NCBI GenBank assembly: GCA_022457155.1 | Contig: JAJGOT010000002.1 | Span: 341,001-405,000 of the forward strand | From: Cladopsammia gracilis | Lineage: Eukaryota > Cnidaria > Anthozoa > Scleractinia > Dendrophylliidae | Reading direction: 5' to 3' | Length of the DNA stretch: 64,000 bases | Shown: positions 1 through 11,216 of the stretch, piece after piece | Layout of the letters: each line of letters starts with the position of its first letter | Position numbering within the stretch: the stretch's first letter is position 1 | The notes under the pieces: generated by a model | The model's input: the letters and a program-made list of their open reading frames with translations, nothing else | The model's database searches: none | Told to the model about the DNA's origin: nothing | Made by a program: the position numbers and the translations under genes

Positions 1-3000
1 TAATCATTCTCACTAACAACAGATTTCTTTTTTCGTTTCAGTCTGATTCACTGAAAAATCGTTTCTCATTGATCCTCACTGAAAAACACTTACTCTTTTC
101 AGTTTTCTTGATAGTTTTTAAAGCAATTTTTATGGCCACACACCTTGCGGCACGTTCCAAGTTACACGACTCTTATTGGATTTTGTCTAAATAAAACAGC
201 ATATCAGTAACATATTTGTGGCTACATAAATGGCAGGGATTCCTTCAGCTGAATTTCTTTGATATCGGATAAAACGACTTCTACTCGGGAAAGGACTGTA
301 TGACAAGACCTTCTTTAGCTACGGTTTACGTCAATGTTTCAGATCACTTTCAAGGTGTTACTAGTTTTCGTCACTCGACTGAGGAGTCCATACGACCTTC
401 GACAATTTTTTCATGTCTTGCTTTGGAACAGAGAAGGGTCTTAACAATGAATCAGTCATCCGTCTGTCACGTGTTTTCAAGGGTTCAGAAAAACTGTAAA
501 TAGGCTTTGTGTGTCTTATACAGCATATACACCTCGCTTCACTTTCCCTGCAAGTGAACTCCCCGGCTCCTTTTACTTATACCAGATCTTCTTTTCTGAT
601 TTATTTAAACGTGTTTCTCGTACGAAGGCAATGACATGTAATGACAATTTCTTCAGCAAGCGTTAATCGTTATCGCTTGTGATTAGCCAACGACTTAAGT
701 AATAGATTACATTGCCGTCCGCCCGTCCATATCTTAAGTGCATAAGTATTTACTGTATGTATGTTATTTCAGAGTTTCACTTAACGTGGTGCACGTTCAT
801 GTAGGTGAGGTGGGCAACAGTTTACGCAATAACAGTTCATGTGGAATTCCATTAAAATTAATGCAGATAAACTCAAGAATAAAATACTTTCTATTCAATA
901 TATTTTTTAGCTTCTGTCAGCTGGATTACGTTCTTACGATTGTTAAAAGTGTTAAAGAAAGGATAGCTTTGGATAGACGAGAAAATGCTGCAATGGTAGT
1001 CTTGTTAGTTTTATAAAAGAGGACACACAAATTGATCATTATATAGCCTGCATGTGAGAAAACTCTCGGGCCCGGGGCGGGGGATAGGGGGACGGAGCGA
1101 GACCCGAGAGCTTGCTTGCAGTGCAGGTTAGGATCATGGTAAGTGTGTATCTAAGCTACGGTCTTTAATTGTGGATCAGTCGCGGGGGGTTGGGGAGAAG
1201 GGGGGGGGGGGGTCGTAGTATACGGAAGGGTAGCGAAATTTTAAAAGAAACTACAAGGTTTAGTCAGCGTTTAAAAAGGTCGCAAAATTGGGACTGGGAA
1301 CTGAAAGGGCAGCAAATAAACTTAAGCCAGTTAGAAAGGGTATTAAACAAACCTGAGCTCGAGCAGAAATATCGATATCACACAAATATTATGCATGCCG
1401 CTGGAAAAATATTGAGCCAGTACAGTTATTATATTTTCCCCATTTCACAGCGTTCATGTTACCCCGTATGGGATAATCTTCTGTCTTTGGATTATCTTTG
1501 ATGTATAAGAAAGGGGTACAAATTTGTGTCATGTATGTGAAGGGGACAAAAGTTGGTACGCGGAAGGGTGAGGGGTTTATTGAACATCCGGGCGGAGCCT
1601 CCACTTAATTAGTACTCCCCGGGGGAATCAGTGTAAAAATGACAAGCGTTTAAATCATCCAAACGGTTGTCAACGGTAGTTTTAACGATGTTTTCGGAGA
1701 ATTTATACTAACAAAGTATGTTTGCTTTATCGTCACTGGGAAAATTTTTGAAAATAATAGAATTGTTTGCTTGTCTAAATTTGGCAGCAAACTTTGCGTA
1801 AAAGGTGCAAAAATGAACGAAATTGAAAGAATGTGAGATAATGCTTGTACCACTTTCACGAACTAGACTCTGATGATAGGTATTGCAGCTGATCGAACTG
1901 GAACACCATTCTTCTATTCCACAGTTTGTTTTCAGTGCCTTTCCTCTAGTCGCTTCCGTCGCTCCAGACTACGGGTCCGGCAAACTAAGTCACTGAGGGC
2001 CCATTTCCTCCAACACGGCTGGAAGTTAATTGAGCCTACTTAGCGCTAATTTGAATCAGTTTTTAGCTATGTGCAGGTGAAATAATTTGCATGAATCTTC
2101 TAACTTTTAGTTGCGTGTCTACACATGTAAACGAGAATCTACTGTTAGGCGGCATGGGTATCACTTTGACTGGCTTTGACGATTGGCCGTTATACACAAA
2201 AATAGCCACTAATAATTGGATATTTGACATGGTTGGCGGTAAAAGTGCTTTATTGTCATTAAATCTCTGATGGGGAGAAAAAAAGATGCTCAAAAGACAC
2301 GAAAGCAAAGAAATATAAACTATAAAAGAGACAAAATGACGGCAAAGAAACTTAAAATTCCACCAGAATAGTAATTTTGATTTCTTGGCCGCCTGTTACG
2401 AAATCAAATTTGTGTAATCCGCTTTCATCCTTGTAATCATGTACTTTACCCCCAAACTACATGCTCTGTTTTGAATTTGCTCTCTTTTTTTAATTGTATA
2501 TTTGGTGGCATAAGGGAAGCGAAATTTCAACATTTCAGCCCTTCGCTTGAGACCCTCGCAAGCTGATGTCGCTGATCGCTGGCCTTGAACAAAACAGATG
2601 CGATTTACTGAAGCCGGAAAAGAGGTGTATTTCGACGTCCTCCTTTCCATCCTTCCAACACATGCGTGGGTGTTAGTTTCATGTACGTCTATTTTCCACG
2701 TAAATTCCGACACTTAGCCTAGATACCGCAAACGGACGTATGGCCCCAGAACGGATAATTGAAGCTACAGACTAATACAGGCATATACCAAACGAGATTC
2801 TCTTGGCATGGCGTTCAGAACTGACTGAGAATCAACGAGATCTTTATGCGCCTTTCAGGACATCTTCATTACGTGTTATGATCAGTTACCATGATTACAT
2901 GAAAGGAAAATTGATAAAAGCTATACCGGAAAGTGAGTAAGGTTGGTAAGCCGAATGTTGAGCGGAACTGAATATATTAGAAAGAATATCCGTTTTTAAA

Positions 3001-3533
3001 AAGCTCCTTAGCTTAAAAACATTAGCACTGATGATTGTGTTACCGCATTTCCGCCATTGACTTTCTGGGTCCCGCGTGCGTGATGTATTCCGTCAATGCA
3101 ATTAGAAGATTACCCTGGGAAGCAGAGGTTCTCTCACGGACACACTTGTAATGAGACAGACGAGCGAGAGCGCGTGAAAAGACACTGGCATTCAGGGTAT
3201 GCGGAGATCGGCCTTCTGCAGTTTTTCTTAGAACAAAAATGGGTGATCTCCCAGTGGATGAGCGTTCCAGAAGATCACAAAGGGGGCGGCTCACAAAAGA
3301 CTGTTGCCATCCTCCTCCTCCATCCCTGTTCCGCTCATAGTACAGCTGATAGCATAACCGACATACCGTATAACTAAAATGAGAAAACCGCCTGCGACAT
3401 ACCAACGAGATATCACGTACGTGCCAAACTCATAGCAAAAAGGCAACTGACGTGTAAATTATATATTTGCGACATATCGTGCCAGGAGCCGTGCTGGGAA
3501 TTGAAAATTCTATTCGGTTGCATCGCATTTTTA
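1..3533. other. Repeat-poor flank without a supported gene
   Basis: I see no exon chain or recognisable protein here. Short open frames on both strands lack family motifs and consistent splice sites. A G/C-rich hairpin lies at 1063-1110 (CTCTCGGG and CCCGAGAG arms). The stretch 1170-1610 carries a G-run and short 'tatgaaaggg'-like units related to the dispersed family at 5430-6300. The remainder looks like ordinary intergenic DNA. Confidence 0.5.
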
Positions 3534-3911
3534 GGCCCCGTCCACACGTATACGTTTCCGTTCGTAAACGCATATATTTTTTTTTTATCTAAAACGCTCC
3601 CGTCTACACGAAGCCAGCCATCGTTTACGATTCGTTTTCACCTGTCCACACGTAAACGCTAAAACGATACGTAAACGCTAAAAATCTGCATTGAGCATGC
3701 GCTAGATAACTTGGGCATGCGCCATAAACAGCTGTGACATCAGCGTTTACGAAAATACCCGTTTACGCTGTCCACACGTAAACGGGTAAACGGCGTTTTC
3801 GAAAATATCCGTTTAGGGTGACCGTTTTCATCGTTTACGTGTGGACGGGAGGCCTAAACGCATAAAAAAATATGCGTTTAGGAACGTAAACGTATACGTG
3901 TGGACGGGGCC
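3534..3911. mobile_element. PIF/Harbinger-like MITE with TTA target duplication
   Basis: This 378 bp element has near-perfect inverted ends of about 40 bp (GGCCCCGTCCACACGTATAC at the left, its reverse complement at the right). TTA flanks it on both sides at 3531-3533 and 3912-3914. A TWA duplication and GGCC-type ends are the usual PIF/Harbinger signature. The interior repeats CGTTTACG and AAACGCATA motifs in both orientations and has no coding potential. It lies about 0.9 kb upstream of the HtrA2 start codon. Confidence 0.8.
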
Positions 3912-4818
3912 TTAATAGGACCCGTTAAAAGAGAATTGATTTCTGTTCGCTGTTGTTAGAATTGATAATTACGATTTTTGTTATCCGTTGAATGTTGGCA
4001 TGTTTTATGCCGATGTAAGTTATGTGCATGCACGTTCATTTACTATGTTCTTTAGTATGCGAGTCACTTTTCGGTCGTTACACTGACGATTTATCCTGGT
4101 CAAATTTTACTGGCTTGTTTTGATTAGTCGGTTTCATCGCTGAACTTTATTTGAACATTATCCATCAGTTTTTTCCTGCAATAATTAAATTTAGCAGATC
4201 ACTAAATTATCAGTGACCCCGTAAGAGGGTCGCCGGAGTTTTGAGGTTTGGTTCCTACCAGATTTCCTACAATTTTTCCCGTTGAGTTTCGGGTTTTTAA
4301 GTAGGTTTTTCCTGGCTTATGAGTATCTTCTGTGATGCGCTCTCAATTGACCTCAATTCTCCAGTTACTTTATTTTATTTATTTATTTATTTATTTATTT
4401 CTGTAAGATATTTAGCTCAGTGTGGGTTGTCATTTTTTACGGCATACGTGTGCAATAAAGTGTTACGGCCAACTACGGCACAATACTCCAGAATTTGTTG
4501 TCGGCGTCATGCTTTGTTAAGGGAAGTATATAATTATGGGCACGTTGTTAAGAACAGAATGCTCTCTCCCTCGATTCTGATATAGTTTTGGATTTGATAA
4601 CATTTTCGATAAAACTGAAAATATCACATATGGTAGTTTGTTTTGGTATCGGGCTAAGGAGAGCTAAAAATAAATTGAACAACGCTCATTTTGCTACCTT
4701 TTATTGACTTCTCTTCGAGATTTTGAAAATTTCCAAAATTAGAGAATTTCTTGATATCCGAGGAAAACTGGTTCTTAGGTTCGAAGCTATTCCCAGTCTT
4801 CTTCGCTTCTCCGCCAAA
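3912..4818 (+). promoter_or_regulatory. 5' flank of the HtrA2 gene
   Basis: The stretch between the MITE and the HtrA2 ATG has no other gene. It holds a (TTTA)n microsatellite near 4374-4400. The frame upstream of the ATG stays open back to about 4723, but the first in-frame ATG is at 4819. I cannot place a transcription start from sequence alone. Confidence 0.35.
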
Positions 4819-7800
4819 ATGGCGACCATTTGTACATTGCGGAGATGGGGAAAATTTCGACAAATGATGTGGCTTTCGGACGGATGGAAAACAAAAGGCA
4901 TTCATCAAGTTTACAGAGGAATTAATACAAAAACCAAAGAAACGAGCAAACGATTTCCTTGGTCTTGGGTTGGCTCGCTAGCTTTTGGTGTTTTTTTGGG
5001 TTATGAACTACCAAAATTCATGAAAAGCTGGAAAGATAGCTCTACCGTGGAAGCGAAAGCAATACCCAGAGGAGATAATTCATCAGATTCGGGGTCACCT
5101 CCTCGGTCAGTAACATTTAATTTCATTGCGGACGCTGTGGAGAAAGCAGCTCCCGCCGTTGTGAACATTGAAGTCACGGGACAGCACGCGGGATTTTTTA
5201 GGGGCCATGTTGGTCCCACGAGCGCTGGCTCGGGATTTATAGTGACTGAGGACGGTATGGTTCTTACGAATGCACATGTGGTGGAAAATGCCGTGAATGT
5301 GAGTGTTAAGTTAAAAGATGGCAGAGAGTTTAGTGGCACTGTGATTGATATTGACTTAGAGAGTGACCTGGCAGCAGTCAAGCTGGATTCAAGTAAGGTT
5401 AGTGTATAAAATGTTAATACGACATTGCTCCAAGACCCTGGGGGGGGGGGGGTACTCCCTATAATGGGCTATACAGGTATGCTCCCCCCGAAAGGGGTAC
5501 CTTTTTGAGGCTAGAAGTATATGAAAGGATCAGGATTTCACGAGTTGAAGTATATGAAAGGGTAGGGATTTCACGAAGAATAGGAAAGGGAAGCGAAACC
5601 CCCTGGGGGGGGGGGGGTGCTCCGCAAATTTTTGGGTGGGGGTGTGCCACTGGTAACCCAATTCTAGACAAAACACCGAAAAACCCTACCTATCCTAGAC
5701 GTATTCCAGACTCGCTATTTTCCAGAAACTCATTCACTACCACAGTCTAAGATGCCAAGGATCAGTAAAAATGCTGTACTGCCCACCATACCGATTTTTA
5801 AATGCCATTTGCCAGTAAACCTTGTCTTGACTAAATTCTTCATGCAACTGATCAGTTTTGCGGAAAATGATACCCTATTCTAGACCAAAAATCTCTGAAC
5901 ACTATACCCTATCCCAGACTAAACTGCCTGAAAACCATACCCTTCACAGCGGCAAATACCTATATAGCTGATATATGGGAGTACCCCCCTCCCCCCCCAG
6001 GGCGAAACCACACCGGTTGAAGCATAAAAAAGGTAGGGAAAACTGCCATTTAAGTACATGTATTATAAAAATGGCCTTTCAAAATATATCAAACAGACAC
6101 ACGTAAAGGCTCTGATAGGGGTACCATTTTTATTGAATGGTATATGAAAGGGGTACCATTTTCAATGAAAGGTATATGAAAGGGGTACCTTTTCTGTCAA
6201 AATCAGTATATGAAAGGGTAAGGGTTTGGACCTCGGGGCGGAGCATCCCCGTACAAAACTTTGTTGAGTACCCCCCCACACCCCCTGCCCCCGGGTCCAA
6301 GACAGAAAGTTCACTTGGTACTAGATGTCTAGATGAGGGAATCTCATATACAGCTATTTCAATTTAGGTTGTCAAGTGAAACCGTAAGGTGCTTTGGGAT
6401 TTTTATGAATACAATAAATTGACGAAAGCAAATTAAAATGCCTCGTCCATACAGCAAAGGCAAACATTTATTGTGCTAACATCCACCTCACTCATCGCAC
6501 TAACAAACGCAAACATCATGAACTTAAGCTAAGACCAATTTACAACTGCCCATAGTAACTTGTGGTCTCGTTGCGTACGCTTGAAGCTCTCATCCGACAA
6601 CCTAAATCAGAGGTTTCATTAGAAGCTGGCAACTGGCGAATTCCGCCGTCTACTTCCGAAATTATTGCCGCCTACTTTTTGATTAATTTCACTGAAGTTG
6701 ATGCCCAGAATGTTGGAAATGCCATTTCTGAGGTCCTACAGTGCAGTGTAGATTTCAAATTAAGAAGAAAGGGCCTCATGGCCCCTTTGTTGCTACTGCC
6801 ATCTATTTTACAAATATTGCCACTTGCTCTCAATTTTATTGAAACCCCTGCTAAATTGAAATAGCTGTACAAGGACCTATAAGCTCTGTGGGTATGTGCT
6901 GCTGTCAAGGGTATGGTTTTCAAACGGTGTTGTCAGGGATAGGGTATAGAAATAAAAACGATTTGGTCTAGAATAGGGTATCATTTACCAGGAAACTGAT
7001 CAGTGGCATGAAGATAGAGTTTTTGTTAAATAGCGAGTCTGGGATGGGGTGGGAATTTTTGGTATCCAGTCTAAAATAGGGCTACAAAATGCAGCTCAAC
7101 ATGGTGTGGTATAGGGTAAGGGTTTCAGAGTCTCAGCAGCACACCACTGCCCAAAAATGTATGGAGTACCCCACCCAGGGGTCTCTCTCTGGGTAGATGC
7201 CTGTCCAGGAGAGATATGTCTCTAGGCAGACATCTCTCAGGACAGACACTATGGGTAGATGTATGTCCAGGAGAGACATCTCTCTAGGCAGACATCTCTC
7301 AGGACAGACACTGTATGGGTAGATGCCTGCCCAGGAGAGACATCTTTCTAGGCAGACATCTCTCAAGGCAGATATCTCTCAGGACAGACACTCTATGGGT
7401 AGATGTATGTCCAGGACAAACACTTCTCTAGGTAGATGATAATATTTTATTATTATCATTAACAAGGTTGTTCATTATAAAGTTTTGAACCTTTTCGGAA
7501 AGTTATTTGTGACAAAAAAAATTAATTGTGTGTGCTTATATGACTGTAATAGTAATAGACTATAATTATTATAACAATGACCATGTAATTTCAAGCAAAC
7601 TAGTCCTCCGACACTTATAGTACACGTTACCTTTATTTCAATTTCAGTCATTTTCCTCTTTTGCGTGAAGAGGAGCCACTATTTTTAGCAGTTTGAAAAC
7701 TGTTGTGACCTGAAATTTGTGACATTTTGAGTGCAACCAAAAAGGTATTTGTGACGTCATTTGTGTGTTCAATCAAAAGATCACACAACAAAACATGGCG

Positions 7801-10800
7801 GAGAAGGGGACAAACCCGGGGCTAAAATACTCGTTGCTTTCAGCCATATTCAATCAAAATAATCCTTCCACAGGTTGCCAAAACACCACTGTAAATCAAG
7901 TGATGTACTCAGTTGTAAACACACTATTGACTGATGTCACTAAAAACCAGGTCCTTGTCTAATATGCCCAACTTGCGTCACTTGTAAAAAGACATTCCTG
8001 TCACTTCAAGATGTATTTTCCCATCACAATAATTCTTAAAACACCTATTTTCAGATTACCAAAAAAGTGGTAGTGAAATTTCACTTCATGTGCACTTTAA
8101 TTGACCACCCTAACAATTGTAAGAAAAGTCAATTATTAATTTTTTTCGTTTCAGAATGTCAAGTTTCCTACTCTGATCCTTGGTTCATCTGCTGCAATAC
8201 GCCCTGGAGAATGGGTTGTGGCAATGGGGAGCCCTCTCCAGCTTAGTAATACAATAACAGCAGGAATTGTCAGCACTGTGCATCGAGCAGGAGAAGAGAT
8301 TGGATTGCCGAACAGAGAGATGGAATACATCCAGACAGATGCAGCTATAAATGTAATAAATAAGTAGATGCAGCTATAAATGTAATAAGCTGACATAACC
8401 CCCCCCCCCCCATAATGTTTTAAGTGATGAGTCACGGTTTGTGAATGATTCAGATACTTTATTCGCTCGCTTTCTGGTTAACTCCTGGACTACAGATTTT
8501 TCCTCATCCTACGCCTGACCTCGTGTCACCTGTTTTTGTGTCTACTCGAGCATAACAATGTCAATCAACTATAACGGAAACGGAAGTGGTCATTACACCC
8601 CCCCCCCCCCCCAGCAGAGTAGAATTCTTAGCAGTCTGGTAACTAGTAGTCACCAGTCCCTTTTAAGAGTCACTGGTCCCATAGGCCAAAGGGGTTTGTA
8701 TCTCATGTGTCAGCGATTTTTTAAAACTAAAAGTTCGAAAATCTGGACATACCGAGTACATCATACAGGCATATGAGGTGTGAGACACATGACATACTCA
8801 GTACATCATGCAGGCATTGAAGGGGTTAAGATATTTGAAAAAGCATAACCCTTGTTTGGCTATGAACTATTTTGCACAAGGGATATGTAAACTTGATAAA
8901 GTAAACTCGATCTTAACAGACACCTCTCCAAGACAGACACATAAAGTTGGTCCCTGTCACACTTCAGTCACCCAACGGCAACTGAAGTCTCTACAAGGTA
9001 GACTCTTCTCTTTGATGAACTGTTTGTTGTGCTCACGATGGTGTCCATCTTGAAGAGAGCTGACTGTATGACTTATGTACATTTTATTGGCTTCACGTAT
9101 ATGAATGAATAAAATATCTAGTTTGGGATTATCTGCTTTTCACAGAGTTTTGAAATAAGTAATGAAATCAAATTTGTAATAAAGTGAACTTCATTGCAAC
9201 TATGGAATAGGAATTTTCCATGATACTGTAGTTTTGATACATTTTTTTATGAAATAATTATATCATTCTTTCAGATTATAAACTTGGCATAAAACACCTT
9301 AGTTTGATCTATCAACAGTCAATTAAAATAAATTATTTTGCTTTTATCTTTATTAAGATTGGAAACTCAGGTGGACCTCTTGTTAATCTGGTGAGTCTCT
9401 TAGCTTTAGAGGGAGGTGGATATGTTATGTTTCTAGCACTTATTGTTTTCATTCTTAAGGTGGCTCAACTTGATTTTTCTTGAATGGCTGATACAATGTA
9501 CTTCACTGTATGAGATAGAGATAGAATGAGTTTTCCTAAAATGTAACTTTGCTTGACATTGGTGTTACCATAGCAATGAACTGATGACTTTTTGGCTTTT
9601 GAATATTAGCAACAGACCATTTTACAGTTGTGTGCTTAGTACCCTGGCCTTTGAGTGAAAGTGAGGCCGGAGTTGACTTTGTTTTGATACAAACCTTCCT
9701 GCTTTTCATATGTTAATCATGTTAGTACAACAACATGATTTACATATGAAGGGAAGCAAGGTTTCTGTCAAAACAAGGTCAACTCCAGCCTCACTTCCAC
9801 ACAAAGGCCAGGTTACTAAGTAGACAACTGTAAATTGGTCTATTTTCTCAACATCTAGACCTAAAATGCTCATTTTACTCACAGAAGTAACACTTTTGTT
9901 AGGGAAGCATTTATTTGAAATCTAGTGGATGAATTGTTTTAAAAAAGCTCTTGATCTGAAGACTGAATGTGAAGCAGCTTGCCTGACGGAGCTCAGACAG
10001 TGAAGTATCAGCCGTTCAAAGTTTAGCCTGTGAACAGGCTTCTTTTTGGGGAATTGGGTTAGGTTAAAATTGGCGAGCGAAGCGATCCAAGCGCGGGCCG
10101 GGAAAGAGGGAAGTACGTGCTTGGCTTGCTTCGCTCGCCGATTTTAACCTAACTCAATTCCCCAGAAAGAAGCCTGTTCACAGGCTATTCAAAGTTGGGA
10201 TGTAGAATTCAGACAGGTTAGCACTGATTTTCACCGAAGCTGTGCAACAGAAGAAAACACAGAATAAAAAAATAATAGAATATGGTTTTCTGCTTGAATT
10301 TATGTTACCGGCACTGATCCGATAATGTTCATGTTTCCATACAGTTAAAGGAAAACCAAAAAGTGAAGTTTGAGAGAAAGAGAAAAGCTGTGTAAACACA
10401 AGCCAAAGGCAGCTGTTTCAAGCCTTTCCAAACCTTCATGAGTGTTATGACTATTGTGATATAAATGCTTGAAATGATTTTTTAAGTGTTCATAGAAGTA
10501 AGAATACTGGTAATGTGATTGGTTTTCAACCACTGAAGTGCACAATTACAGTGTAGTATCTTGTTTGTTTCATAAACTGTCTAATTTGTATGTTTATAGG
10601 ATGGTCATGTTATTGGCATCAATGCTATAACTATGAGGTTTGCTGCTGGAATTTCATTTTCCATTCCAATTGATGCGGCCAAAGACTTCCTAACAGGAGC
10701 AATAGAAAGAGTCAAGAGTGGAAAATACACAAGCAGAAATACAAGGCGACCATTAGCACCACATCAGAGGTGGTATATTGGAGTCAGCATGTTGACTCTG

Positions 10801-11169
10801 ACTCCACAGATCCTCGAAGAGTTAAGGAGAAGGGACCAAAGTTTTAGCAACGTTACATCTGGAGTGTTTGTTCCACAAGTGAATTATGGTTCACCTGCAC
10901 ACAGGCAAGCTCTTAATTTCAGTATTGATTATCATCATAACAAAGGTATTCTTAAGATACACTACCATTATGTTGCCTAGCAACTCCACTCCTAAAACTA
11001 TGTAAAGGTAAAGTCTTCACTGGTAAAGTGGAGCAAAACTGCTGGAGCTTAACCTGGTTTCAATAGCATGAAGTGACTGAGAGTATTACTACTACTCCCT
11101 GTAAGGGATGCTAGTCCATCGCAGGGTTACCCCCAGCATTATGTCGCCGGTACCCATTTTTACACCTGA

Positions 11170-11216
<47 letters not shown>

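Noticed and set aside
3040..3405. Overlapping frames of about 100 codons on both strands
   Set aside because: Composition-driven; no domain, no splice logic and no support on either strand.
5001..5381. Minus-strand open frame of 126 codons
   Set aside because: It is the complement of HtrA2 exon 1, which carries clear protease motifs on the plus strand.
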